A stretch of 64,000 nt of DNA from Mytilisepta virgata (lineage: Eukaryota; Mollusca; Bivalvia; Mytilida; Mytilidae): the NCBI GenBank assembly GCA_028015205.1, contig JAPWFG010000025.1:62001-126000 (forward strand), read 5' to 3'. This document shows, piece after piece, positions 35,336-46,640 of this stretch. The notes under the pieces are model-generated. The model was not told the DNA's origin. It was given only the letters and a program-made list of their open reading frames with translations, and did no database searches. The first letter of the stretch is position 1. Each line of letters starts with the position of its first letter. Position numbers and translations under genes: made by a program.

Positions 35336-36224
35336 GATATTAAAATACCTATGACTTTTGCAAGATCTCTTATTGAAACAATTTTCTTGTTGTAAAAATA
35401 TGGGCATTCTGATATAACACTTTCTAGCTTCTCATCTGGTAAAGTAACTATCATGTTCACAGAATCATTTAAAAAACCAAAAAATCTTAATTTCTGAACC
35501 AGCTTAAAAATAGATTTCTTTTTATGAATAATAAAACTGACTTTTTCAAAAAGTTTTTGTGTGTCTTCAACATTTTCCTCACATTCTTGTTTAGTATCTC
35601 CAATCAAAAGAGAATCATTAATATAACCTAAATTTATGTGGCCCATTTTTCTAAGTGTACTATATACTGGTTTCATTAATTTAGTATAATATCTTGGCGC
35701 AAGACTAATACCGTTTGGGGGCAGGTATATTGATAATGCTTGTTTTTCCATACAAAACGTAAAAATTTTCTATGTTCTGAAGCAATGGGAACAGAATAGT
35801 ATGCATGTCTAATATCAATGGATGCCATAAAACAATTTGGCTTTATTAGATTTAATGCAGTTTCAAAAGTGTCCATTTTAAAGTGATGATATTCTATACT
35901 TAAATTCAAAACTTTCAAATTCAAAATCATTCGGTATTCCCCATCTTTTTTGGGTACCGTAAAAATAGGCAAAACATATTGATCTGGCAAAAATTCAACT
36001 TCTTCAATTACATTCATTGCTAATAAATTTGTAATTTCTTTATCAATAATATTTTCCTCTTGTTTTGAAAAAATCATAGGTCTTGTAAGTGTATTTCTCT
36101 CAGGTTCAACGTCTTCATATAAGCTTATATGACAATGCAAAACTATGTCTAAAATTTTAGGGTCTGATGTTAATTTTTGCCATTCGTTTTCAATTTTTTT
36201 CAATCTACCTGCCTTGAATTGCAA
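35336..36224 (-). pseudogene. DIRS reverse transcriptase, frameshifted, YIND active site
   Basis: The - strand encodes FTVPKKDGEYRMILNLKVLN, FMASIDIRHAYYSVPI (first catalytic Asp), then after a slip near 35740 YLPPNGISLAPRYYTKLM, and NLGYINDSLLIGD. The last is the YxDD box with its first Asp changed to Asn. FFGF follows, the usual FLGF motif. It would copy element RNA into DNA. The active-site change together with the frameshift makes this copy dead. Confidence 0.85.
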
Positions 36225-36256
36225 TGGTTTTTCACAGTTATTACCTTTACTGACCT

Positions 36257-37477
36257 CTAATATCTTGGACCCTTCCTGCCGAACCTTCGTCGGGAGTTTT
36301 TTGAGAAATCATATCTTGAGGGGTAACCCTGGTCATCATTACTAGTTTCTTTATTGTCGTGATACTCTCTATACTGGGGACGAAGGCCAATTCTACCTCT
36401 GCGAGCTCCTCTACGGGCCCCTGTACGACCAAATCTCCTTCTACCATAAGAGGATCTCCAACCTGTACCTCTCCCCCTCTTTACTTTACGACCAATTTTG
36501 TTTACACTGTCAATATCTGAAACCTTCTTTGTAATGTCATCCCCATACAAAAATTCATTGTAAGGCACAGTTGACGAACATAAATGATAGTATTCATCAC
36601 TTAAGTCTGGCCGTTGAAAATCACGTCTAGCCAAATTTATAGATCGATTACAATGGCCCAACAGACCTAAAGCATCAGTTCCTAAGTCTATCATTTCCTG
36701 AAAAGGAACGTCACCACTTTCCTTGTTTTTACAATCGTTTATCTGATTAACAAGTTTTGTCACTAGACATGCTAGAATTTCAGCTTTAATCATTAAACCT
36801 TGTCTATATTGAATCTTATGTTCTTCCCCTCTAGTGTAATCAGAGGGCAAATTCCAAATCAACTGATTAACTTTGGTTTTTGTGAGCATGTTACAATTTT
36901 CAAGTCTAGTGGTATTTTTTAGGCACCAACCATTTTATTACCGAGGGGGGGCCTGGGATTTTTTCGAAAAAAATTCTGTTTTGCTTGATGTGTGAAAAAA
37001 AAGTTTTGATTTTCGACTGACCTGAAAAAAAAATTCTATCAGGCATAAAAATCCCAGGCCCCCCCCTCGGTAAAAAAATGGTTGGTGCCTTAATAAATCT
37101 GACAGCTGACTATCTGGGAGACCATTCTGGAAAAAATTGTTTACAAGGTCGGCTAAATCAGAATCAATAGAAGAATCTAATTTCTCCTTTACCTTATAAT
37201 TTTCAAATATAGCTTTAAAATTACTATTTGACTCTTGTGTCTTTTCATTTGTTTCAGCTGCACTCGACGTGCCAGCTTGATCAGATTGAACTTCTTTACC
37301 ATTTTTGTCAGTGTTGTCAGATTGTACCTCTCCAACCCTTCTACGCTTCGAGGGTGGCTCTGAATTATTATTTTCGTCACTGACATTCTCATCATATTGA
37401 TCATAATCTTCAACACTATATAATAACTGGTCTTCATCATAGTCTTCCTCATACATTTCATTAACCTTGGATGTCAA
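36257..37477 (-). pseudogene. DIRS gag-like ORF, main part, split by a MITE
   Basis: The N-terminal half (37477 to 37095) is very acidic, with a short basic stretch PPSKRRRVGE. The second half (36921 to 36257) begins LTKTKVNQLIWNLPSDYTRG and ends in an RG-rich basic tail (GRRRFGRTGARRGARRG). This matches DIRS first ORFs, thought to bind nucleic acid. A 169-bp MITE at 36922-37090 interrupts it, and removing it joins DSQLSDLL to KNTTRLEN in frame. Confidence 0.75.
36922..37090. mobile_element. 169-bp MITE inserted at TA
   Basis: TA flanks both ends (36920-36921 and 37091-37092). The inverted repeats of about 43 bp begin GGCACCAACCATTTTATTAC and continue through a G-run into CCTGGGATTTTT. A TA duplication fits the Tc1/mariner superfamily. 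The apparent extension of the gag frame into this element is an artefact. Confidence 0.8.
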
Positions 37478-37874
37478 AACATCCTACCTTTTATTCGACT
37501 TTCTCTGGTCATTTTTCACGTCCATGATACAGTCCAAAATGTCTTGCATAGTAACTTCTTTACCATTGCCATTTTTTTTATCCATTGGACTCTCGGTCAC
37601 AATGTTTTCTTTTGATTTCTGACAATTTTCTTTAGATTTTGAACCAGGCACGCTCACGTGACCTGTGTTTTTTTAGCTAACTGAGGGGGGGGGGGGGGGG
37701 GGGGGGCTCTTTGCCGGCACTCTTAGATGCTTTTCTTGACGTTTCTTTCTTTTCTGATGATTTGGTCGTGCTTTTTCTTGACGATTTCCTCCCTGAATCC
37801 TCGGATTCGGCTAATTTTTCTGAACTTTTATCTGACACAGACAACATGGCGGCAGCCATTTTGATATACCGCAA
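37478..37874 (-). pseudogene. Likely N-terminus of the DIRS gag-like ORF, broken by a G run
   Basis: The - strand from about 37859 encodes MAAAMLSVSDKSSEKLAES and then a Ser/Lys-rich stretch (KSSRKSTTKSSEKKETS). It then runs into a 22-bp G/C homopolymer (37685-37706). Frames resume below it with stops (QDILDC-like segment) and lead into the acidic part of the gag-like ORF. Whether this is one original ORF is inferred. Confidence 0.5.
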
Positions 37875-37974
37875 TAAATCAAAAGAAGTTCAGCACAAAA
37901 AATAATTATCGTTCGCAAACGATAAATTACAAATGAATACAATACCTAATATTCTATGAGGATAAAGTGAAGAA

Positions 37975-38180
37975 TATGATCTAGATTCTGGTAGTACCAG
38001 AATTGTACAATTCTGGTATAAAATTTATGTTCCAAAATTGCTACCAGAATCTTCCAGAATTACAGATTCTGGAAGATTCTGGTAGATACTGGAATACCAG
38101 AATTGTAATGAAATTTTAAAATCTTTTAGTATTTTCCAGAATTGCAGATTCTGGAAGATTCTGGAATACCAGAATTGTTT
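37975..38180. repeat. ATTCTGG/CCAGAAT repeat array, left block
   Basis: Degenerate units such as GAATACCAGAATTGCAGATT and CTGGAAGATTCTGG alternate in both orientations, forming many small hairpins. A matching block lies at 39880-40015, on the far side of the GCAGTT foldback. Confidence 0.7.
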
Positions 38181-38184
38181 CTGC

Positions 38185-39850
38185 CCAAGTCAAAGTGAAC
38201 TGCCTATTTAAGCAGTTCATTGGCAGTTTTATAGCAGTTTCTTGAATTTTTAGCAGTTTTGGAGCAGTTTAAAGCAGTTTTGATTTAGGCAGTTTAAAAT
38301 AACTGCCTACTAGTAAAAGTTAACTGTTAATTTAAGCAGTTTAAATATTTCAAAGCAGTTTCATGTTGGCAGTTATTTTTATATAGCAGTTTGATTTGTA
38401 AATTATTTCTTGGCAGTTGCATCAAACGGAATTAATGTGATTTAGATAAAAGTGGTCTTGTAGAAATGTGCCATCTGTTTACAATTGACCTCTCTGTGGT
38501 GGCAGGAAGTACTATCTACACAGAAATTGAGGACACATGAAGGAAAACTTAAAATATTGGTCTGCAATTACTATCACTTTTAATAAAAATATCTTATTTA
38601 AACAAAAATGAATATTTTTTTCTTAACATTACATATCACATTTTAAAGATTTAGGTAATTAATTGCTAGTAATCTTTTAGGGAACACTTCAACAGAATCA
38701 AACAACTCCTTAAACATCCCCATGTATTGCAATATAACAAAATTTGAATTTGGAATAAAGAGGAATTTTAAGACAACAAGAAAAGATGTGTCTTCTTACA
38801 TGAACAAAATGAAAATTTTACATGGAATTAATTAATAATATTAATAATATACTTGGAAATAGTTCTTTTCACATTGAATACTGAAGATGGGCCTTGTCTC
38901 AATGGTTATTTTGGAAGATTATAATCATATTAATTGTGTGATTTTTGGATTACATCTTAATTCTGGTAAGTGCAAAAAATTGGATTCTTATTATTGTAAC
39001 TATTTTGATTTTTTTCAATTGTATTTTCAATGTTTTATTCAACATAACAAAACAATAATGACAATGATAAATTATATTTAGCTTAATTCTTATTTTTGCT
39101 CCTCGTGACACCTAGTCCAGCTGGTTTACGTGTCATGTATTTAAGATTATATCAGAATAAACTTGATTCAGCTTACAAATATACTTAATCATATTAATAT
39201 TTAAGAGTCTTCTTACTAATCAGGTAATATAAAAAATAATTAATTTCAAGTATATCATTGTATATAAGATTGCATGAATATCTTGATTTCCATTTCCCTT
39301 ATTTCAGATGACTTAAAACTGAAATTACATGTTGCACCCTGTATTTCTGACTGATATTTGTAATACATAAAAGCTATACATATTAACCATGAAGTTGGAT
39401 AACAACAATAAATTTGTAAAGAAAACATATTTTTGTTTTTGATAATTATTACATGTTATTATCTTACTTTTTAAACAGCTACTAGTATGAATAATGCATA
39501 AGATCATGACCATATTAGCATTTCCTTAGCAGTTATTTCCCAGTTTTATATGAATATTAATTAACCTGAAGCAGTTAAATATGAATATTCATGAACTGAA
39601 AGCAGTTTTTTGTACATAATTTAAATATTTCGTAAAAAAAACTGCTAAAGAACTGCCTAAAACAGCTAAGGAACTGCTTTGAACTGCCAGAATAACTGTG
39701 AAGGTTTAGAAAAACTGCTAATTTTTGTATATGAAGTAACTGGTTAATTTTGGAAGCTTAACAACTGCCAAGCATCAGAAACTGCTAAATCTCTGAACTG
39801 GGAAGGCTAAATAACTGCCAAGAAACTGCCTTTAACTTTGACTTGGGTGT
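38185..39850. mobile_element. GCAGTT/AACTGC foldback element
   Basis: The left outer end CCCAAGTCAAAGT and right outer end ACTTTGACTTGGG are exact inverted repeats. The left arm (to about 38420) carries about 14 irregularly spaced GCAGTT motifs. The right arm (from about 39520) carries a similar number of mainly AACTGC motifs. About 1.1 kb of AT-rich sequence without motifs lies between. No coding frame is seen, and no target duplication was found. Confidence 0.75.
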
Positions 39851-39879
39851 ACTTACAAATAAAATTTACATTACAATTC

Positions 39880-40015
39880 TAGAACAAATTCTAGTGTACC
39901 AGAATTACAGATACTTGAAGATTCTAGACAATTCTGGTATTCCAGAATTACAGATACTGGAAGATTCTGGACAATTCTGGAATACCAGAATTACAGATAC
40001 TGGAAGATTCTGGAC
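39880..40015. repeat. ATTCTGG/CCAGAAT repeat array, right block
   Basis: About three units of roughly 50 bp containing ACCAGAATTACAGATACT and GGAAGATTCTGGACAATTCT. This is the same family as 37975-38180. The GCAGTT foldback lies between the two blocks and may have split one array. Confidence 0.7.
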
Positions 40016-40187
40016 ATGAATATTATATATTAATAGTCCAAAAAATTTAAAGCCTGATTTTTTATTTCATTGTTACACCTGAGACGGATACACGTCCGTC
40101 TTCTTCCAAAGTCAGGCATGTACTAATTAGTTACACCGGCGCGCACATCTCATAGTAGACCGGAAGTAGTACGACGACTTAGAATTC

Positions 40188-40732
40188 ACATATTTAAACC
40201 TAACTTCTGTGTTTTGTTAACACAACAGTAATCTACTTCATCAGTTTATTTTTCCCAGTATACACTAATTGATAAATCTGCAACTTTATCTGTTATACAT
40301 ATTTTGCAGATGACTTATAGTATTTATACACAAGCGTGCAAGCAGTAGAAAACCCAGCTATAAATAGAATAGTCGCTTAGTTCAGTAAAATAGCACAATG
40401 TCCAGGAGATATTGAAAATTAAAAAGTTTGTTTTAGCAACATGTACATTCGATATGCACTTAATTAACAGCTACTCTACCTTAAACCCTAACATTTCTTA
40501 ACCTAACATAAACCCAACACTAACCCTAATTGGGCTTTATAGGTTTCCAAGATTTAGCCCTATCTTATACTTAGTATAATAGTCCCAGCTATCTTGCATT
40601 ACTCACCTCAATGGTCAAGTCGAAAAGACACAGATTGGTCAGTTGACCAGTGAAGTGATAACATGTGTTTACAAGAGTTCCTGCTCGTTAACAAATATGG
40701 GACTGATTTATATTATCTTTAGTGATTTTTAT
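40188..40732. other. Unannotated spacer with degenerate CCCTAA words
   Basis: No gene. A short stretch near 40485-40540 contains AAACCCTAAC and AACCCTAATT, too irregular to call telomeric. Confidence 0.4.
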
Positions 40733-41450
40733 TGTCGACCCTGCAACTTAAGTCGCAGAAAGCTCGACATTGGGATAGTGATCCGGCGGCGGCGTTAACT
40801 AACTTCTTAAAAGCTTTAATATATTTTAGAAGATGGAAGACCTGGATGCTTTATACTTTGTATATAGATGCCTTATGTTACGAAGTTTCCGTCTGTCTTA
40901 TGTACATTGTCCTTGACCTCATTTTCATGGTTCAGTGACTACTTTAAAAAAAAGTTAAGATTTTTTGTAATGTTAATTTCTCTCTTATTATGATAACTAT
41001 ATTTGGTATGTGCGTACCTTACAAGGTCCTCATCCCCATCAGACAGTTTTCAATTGACCTCGATCCCATTTCAAGGATCAGTGAACAAGGTTAAGTTTTG
41101 GTGGTCAGGTCCATATCTCAGATACTATAAGCAATAGGTCTAGTATATTTGTTGTATGGAAGGATTGTAAGGTTTACATGTCCAACTGGCAGGTGTCATC
41201 TGACCTTGACCTCATTTTCATGGTTCAGTGGTTATAGTTAAGTTTTTGTGTTTTGGCCTGTTTTTCGAATACTGTATGCAATAGGTCTACTATATTTGGA
41301 TTGAAAGGTTTGCATGTCCAACTGACATGTGTCATCTTGGCCTCATTTTCATGGTTCAGTGGTTATAGTTAAGTTTTTGTTTTGCTCTGTTTTTCGAATA
41401 CTGTATGCAATAGCTAGGTCTGCTATATTTTAGTGTATGGATCCGGTATC
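40733..41450 (+). repeat. R5 repeat (GTCGACCCTGCAAC family)
   Basis: It starts TGTCGACCCTGCAACTTAAG and CGCAGAAAGCTCGACA, a long hairpin, then CCGGCGGCGGCG. Modules of about 140 bp with CTCATTTTCATGGTTCAGTG recur near 40918, 41210 and 41345. It has the same layout as R1, R2 and R3 with unrelated sequence. The 3' end is not clear. Confidence 0.65.
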
Positions 41451-41989
41451 AAGAAAATTCTTCTCTTTCAGTAACAGTTGATAATAATAACTTTCTTTTT
41501 CAGTATTTTTAATGTTTTCATAACTCACTGCAGATGTAACTTTATCACTTTTTAGCACCTTCAAAAGCTTGTGTTTAAATATTCTTCTTGTATTAAAATA
41601 TAATAATCATACTATCATTGTTTACTGCCATCTTTAGTTACAATAATCAATATCAATGGTATATCACTATTAAAGTTATTTCACTCTTAACCACAGTTAT
41701 CCAGCATATCTTCATATAGCGAATAATAACCTATACAATTAGTAGTATGAAGACACTATTATTATTGTCTTCAGCAGGCCTGGCAGCAGCTTTAGCGTTC
41801 ATACAGGAGCAGCATTGACATTATCTCATTATTTACGGCTTAAAATTTATAATGTATGTCTGATAGCATTTACTAATCATTAGAAATACACGGCAGGCGA
41901 GACATTTTTGTGTGTCCACTCTTGTTTTCTTTACATTGTATTGGATTTATTCTAGAATATCATGGATATGAATTCATCATTTTTGCATA
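41451..41989. other. Unannotated spacer
   Basis: No feature is supported. The LINE 5' end could extend into this stretch. Confidence 0.4.
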
Positions 41990-42493
41990 ATTTATTCTCG
42001 ATCTTTTTCTGGTGATTTTTCTGGATTTGACCATGATGAATATAATTGTTATTTAGACAATTATGTACGTGCTTTATACACTATTGAAAACTGTTTGGAC
42101 AGGACATGCTCCCTTGTTGTCAGCTTTAACGGTGAGAAAACATTTTCTGTATTTGAAAATAAATGGATTAGTTCACACATTCTATTATGAAGAATGGAAA
42201 GTGGTAATTACCCTTTATGAATCAACTCAGACTTTGCACATTTAAGGGAAAGGATGTGAAAAATGGTTCAGAGATTTATTTAATGTATTAGGAAAACGTC
42301 TGAATAATGAATTTAACTACTTCCAAAATTCAAATGAACGATTATGATTCCATCGACTCTCCAAAGAATCTAGCTATCTCTGACAAACTTTAATGAATCT
42401 GAAACAGACCCCAAATTATTAGTTCAGGATCAAACATTCATTACTTCTACACCATTATGTGAAGGCAACACTAGCAATGTTTCATAGGAGTTA

Positions 42494-43076
42494 TTGAATG
42501 ATTATTCTACAGTACAAAATGTATTAAATCATTTAAAAAAGTTTGTTACCCAGCAGATCTCTTCAAAACGAAAATCAATGGGAAGACAAACATCACCTAA
42601 ATTACAATCCATCACATCCAAGATATCTAGGAATGTATCAAAAATTAAAAATAGACTTCTTATTGGGAGCTCAATTCTAAAGGGTATTAAACCAAGAGGT
42701 CTTTAAAACACTGAAGTGTGTACAAATAGAGGAGCAAACATTGATAGACTCATTCATAGAAGTCATCAGTGGCAAAGATATGTCTGGCTACTCTACAGTG
42801 GTTATACACATCGGAGGAAATGACTATCAAAATGGAGACAATCTCAAAACAATACATGACAATTATGAAAGCCTTCTCCTTCTAGTAAGGACTAAATGTC
42901 AGCCTGACTGTGTGTTAATGGTAGCTGGAATTATTCCCAGAAAAGGAGTGGAAACTGATCCCTTAAATGTAATGCTGTTTGACTTATATGAAGAACTAAA
43001 TGTGCTATTTATCATTCACTGTGATACTTTTAATGATAATTATGGTTCTCCTCTTTACTGCATTGTTCCAGAGTGA
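42494..43076 (+). pseudogene. LINE first ORF: SGNH/GDSL-like esterase domain
   Basis: The first block reads NRLLIGSSILKGIKPRG (a GDS-like nucleophile motif). It is followed in a shifted frame by TVVIHIGGNDYQNGDNLK (the GxND block) and VLMVAGIIPRKG. The frame is lost near 42706. Such domains occur in first ORFs of CR1-like LINEs; their role there is unsettled. An earlier stretch (42063-42290) may be the remains of an N-terminal zinc-finger region but is too broken to call. Confidence 0.75.
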
Positions 43077-43177
43077 TGGAATTCATCTTTCCAACCAAGG
43101 GACTTCAGCTTTTATAAAGTCAATTAACTGTTATGTGAACATTTTAGGGAATTAACCTTCGATCCAGGGAAATATAT

Positions 43178-43282
43178 TGTTTCGATTGTGGTGAGCCAAA
43201 TCACAATTCAACTAATTGTAAACATGGCAAGAAGGTTCTGTGTTATTTGTGCAACTGTCATGGTCACAAAGAAAAGTTTTGT
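43178..43282 (+). pseudogene. LINE zinc knuckles (two CCHC)
   Basis: The two knuckles read CFDCGEPNHNSTNC and CYLCNCHGHKEKFC. Each has exact CX2CX4HX4C spacing, typical of nucleic-acid-binding knuckles in retroelement first ORFs. The frame is cut by a stop shortly after. Confidence 0.8.
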
Positions 43283-43842
43283 AAATTGTATCATTAGGAA
43301 AATGGCAAAGAAGTGGCAGCCATACAAAATCTGACTTCAAATAATATTTTTAACACTCTGAATCTTATTTGCCAAGAATGTTATAAAATTTCATTCTCCT
43401 AGTTTCTCAGCAAAACTTCAAAATCAAGCTGTGAAAGCTTCCAACATGTATGTTAAAATGATAAAATTGACCTTAAACTTAACAAGTCAATTACATATGC
43501 CATTGTAATATTACTTCCTATGTTGACTGTAACAATATTTTATCTCTACCAAAACCAGATTTGTGGTGTACATCAAAAGATTATCAAGGAACATCAACTG
43601 CTTTTACAATGTAATTCCTTATCAAAAGAGTTTTCTTATCAAACCATAAACCACACCAGGGTGCAAGATTCTGAAGCATGCAATTATCACTATTCCAATT
43701 AATGAAACATGTAAAGAAATTGTAAATATTTGCATACTCCCTGAGGACAATATTTGTTATTTATCACAATTTTTTTTCTTGTCTTTTAATTACACTATCA
43801 TGTATTTATGACTTATGTAACAAATTCACTGTTTCAGATGAT

Positions 43843-44526
43843 ATATTCGGTGAAGAACATAATGAAAAGAATCTGAATGTATATAATTTTAATAGTACTA
43901 AAGGCATTAAGATATGTTGTCACAATGTAAATAGAATAAGTAATAAGTTTGATGAAATCAAATATAATTTGACAAATTTTTAGAATACCCCAGACATTAT
44001 AGGTTGTTGTGATACTTTTCTTAATGACATGGTACCTGATAATGATATAATAATTCCTGATTATAATTTAATTAGAAAAGACAGAATCACTCGTGGGGGA
44101 GGTGGCTGGATCGTTTATTTTGCTGAAAATGTAGTTTGATAGAAAACAAGAACATGAAATTGCAAATATTGAAATTATATGGTTTAATGTTAAACTAAGT
44201 CATAAGAAATATTTTTTATTATGTTTTGTATATCGTTCTCCAAACTGATTAACAGATTGGTTTGATCATTTTAAAAAAGAATTATTATTATTCTGTGTGG
44301 TGACTCTAATATAGATTTTCTAGTGCAGAATAATTTAATTGGCCAAAAAATGGAAGAGCATTATGGAGACTTTCAATTTACATCAAGTTATAAAGGAACC
44401 TACTAGAGTTACTGAGATTTCCAAAACATTAATAGATAACATTTACATCACAAATTTAGATAAATTTCAAGATCCACATGTAATTAAGTATAGCATCAGT
44501 GATCACTACCCTATAGGAATATAAAG
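43843..44526 (+). pseudogene. LINE endonuclease domain
   Basis: The + strand encodes GIKICCHNVNRISNKFDEIK, PDIIGCCDTFLND, DYNLIRKDR and a GGGG loop. After stops it continues LHQVIKEPTRVTEISKTLID and the C-terminal catalytic SDH in YSISDHYPIG. The usual ET of the second motif reads DT here. The enzyme nicks target DNA for target-primed reverse transcription. It is disrupted at about 43981 and 44140-44340. Confidence 0.85.
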
Positions 44527-45074
44527 GAAGGATAATATTGTTACAAAAAAGCACATGCACCCACACTACTTTCAATTACAGAAATTTCAAACATTTTGAT
44601 GAAAATGAATTTTTAAACGATCTGTCAAATGCACCTTTCCATTTAATTGAATTTGAAAATGATCTGTCCAAATGCATCAGTATGTGGTATGATATTTTTA
44701 ATTGTGTATTAAATAAACATGCTCCTCAGTGGTTTCTAAAAGGGTCAGAAGGGACAATTAACCTGAATGGTATAACCAAGAGATGATACAAGCAACTTAT
44801 TAATGAGGGACAAATATCATAAGTTAGGTTTTTGGGCTGAATACAAATTCTGGAGAAACAATTAAAACAACTCAAGTTATAGATGATGCTAAGAAGAAAT
44901 ACTACAGTAATATAGTCCAAAATTCTAAAGATCCAAAAATCTTATGGAAGTGTATTCACAGTCTGAATCCCTCAAACCATGTAAGACCATATGAACTATT
45001 ACTTAAAAATGGCAGCAAAACTACCAACACAAATATTATTGTAAATGTCAGAGTTTAATAATTGTGTTTAAAAG

Positions 45075-45950
45075 TTCAGAGATACCAGTAAAACATGTTC
45101 AAACCCACCAAAATATGATAATTTAGAACAATTTGTCCAAGGAAAGTTATCAGATGAAAATTTATTTATACCATCAATAAAGATAAATGATATATTTTCA
45201 AGTCTAACTAAATTAGATGTAAATAAATCTGCAGGGACAGACAATATTGGTCCTAAAACTTTCAGATTAAGTGCTCCATTTATTTCATCCTCCCTCAAAT
45301 TTATTTTTAACAAAACGATAGATAAGGGCATTTTTCCTGATGTTTTAAAAAATGCAAAGGTATCACCTATTTTCAAGGCTGGAAACAATGATCTACCAAC
45401 AAATTACAGACCAATATCAGTACTGCCTACCATCTCTAAGCTTATAGAACGGCATGTTTGAAAACATTTATATAATTATTTATCCAGGTTTTTTCTCCCT
45501 CATCCAGCACAATCTGGATTTAGGCCAGGACATTCATGTCAAACAGCTCACATCAATATCACTGATAAATTTATAGAAGAAATAAATAATGGACATTTAA
45601 ACCTTGCAATTCTCTTAGATTTAACAAAAAGGTTTTGAAGTTCAGAAAATGTATGGTTATGATGAAAACAGTTTCTTTCTTTGAATCTTACTTGTAAAAT
45701 AGAACACAGCAAGTTCAAATTGGAAATTTTCAATCAGATAAACAGCCCATTAAGTTTGGTGTTCCAAAAAGGGACCTCACTTATTCATTATGTATATAAA
45801 TGACTTGCCATTACACATAAAAAAATTGTAGAACTGATTTATATGCTGATGATTCAACTATACACTTGTCTGGTAAAGAAATAAGGGAATTACAACCCAA
45901 AGTACAAGAAGACTTAATGGTGCAATAACAAGATGTTTGTAAATTGCAGT
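45075..45950 (+). pseudogene. LINE reverse transcriptase core
   Basis: The + strand encodes KLDVNKSAGTDNIGPKTFRL, SPIFKAGNNDLPTNYRPISV, HPAQSGFRPGHSCQTAHI and LAILLDLTKRF (first catalytic Asp region). After frame slips it has MYINDLP and IYADDSTIHLSG with an intact YADD box at about 45841-45852. Stops occur near 45460 and 45635. Confidence 0.85.
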
Positions 45951-46158
45951 AAAACAAAATGTCTGGTAATTGGAACAAGACAAAAAATTTTATTGCACAC
46001 CGGCAATCCTGTCTTAACAATACATAAATTTTGCAAAAGTGTGAAAAATTGTTGGTAGTAAAAGTTGACACCAACTTAAATTGGACACATCAAATTGGTC
46101 AAGTATGCTAAAAAATTTATAGTCAGATCTACCTCCTAGCAAAAATCGATTATAAATC

Positions 46159-46640
46159 TTGATTCAAGAAAGCTTTTTTACACTGGCTCTTCCACTAATT
46201 GACTTTTGTATAATTATTTGGGGAAACTGCAGTATTGATAGTATCAACCATGTTATAAAACTGCACAAAAATGCAGCAATGCTTATTCTGGATGCAGATT
46301 TTCTTGCTCCATCAGCTCCCTTAATTAAAAGAACTGGGATGGATGATGGTTGAAAACTGAATTGCATACCATAAATGTACCTTGACCTTCAAATGTTTAA
46401 AAAATGAATCCCCCTTTATATTTGACTGATAGAACTAAGTATATTTCAGAAAGAAATCCATATAATTTCAAAAATATTGTAAACAGTAATTTATATGTCC
46501 AAAAATCAAAAAACTAAACTGTTTAAAAAGTCATTCAGCTACACTGGGCCTTTTCTATGGAACAGTCTACCAAGCTCAGTGCAAAACACTAAGAATTTTG
46601 GTACTTTTAAACAAAATCTAAAGGCTTATTTATTATATAA
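46159..46640 (+). pseudogene. LINE reverse transcriptase C-terminal region
   Basis: LALPLIDFCIIIWGNCSIDS and HVIKLHKNAAMLILDADFLA match the conserved C-terminal region of CR1/L2 polyproteins. A degraded tail near 46545 reads GPFLWNSLPSS-like text across frames. Confidence 0.75.

Larger units (their letters stand above)
29253..40187 (-). mobile_element. DIRS-like tyrosine-recombinase retrotransposon, decayed
   Basis: Inverted terminal repeats of 39 bp lie at 29253-29291 and 40149-40187, with three mismatches. Each starts GAATTCTAAG and ends CTACTATGAG. Between them on the - strand are, in order, a gag-like ORF, reverse transcriptase, RNase H, an IDLFATRLN-type domain and a tyrosine recombinase. 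Inverted termini plus a tyrosine recombinase, with no integrase and no long terminal repeats, fit the DIRS group. The roughly 11-kb span includes later insertions at 30952-34363, 34940-35326, 36922-37090 and 38185-39850. Without them the element would be about 5.3 kb. All ORFs carry frameshifts or stops. Confidence 0.85.

Noticed and set aside
36938..37094. C-terminal extension of the gag-like frame (a Gly/Phe-rich stretch)
   Set aside because: It is read through the 169-bp MITE and is not part of the original protein.
40485..40540. Interstitial telomere repeat
   Set aside because: The CCCTAA-like words are few and irregularly spaced.
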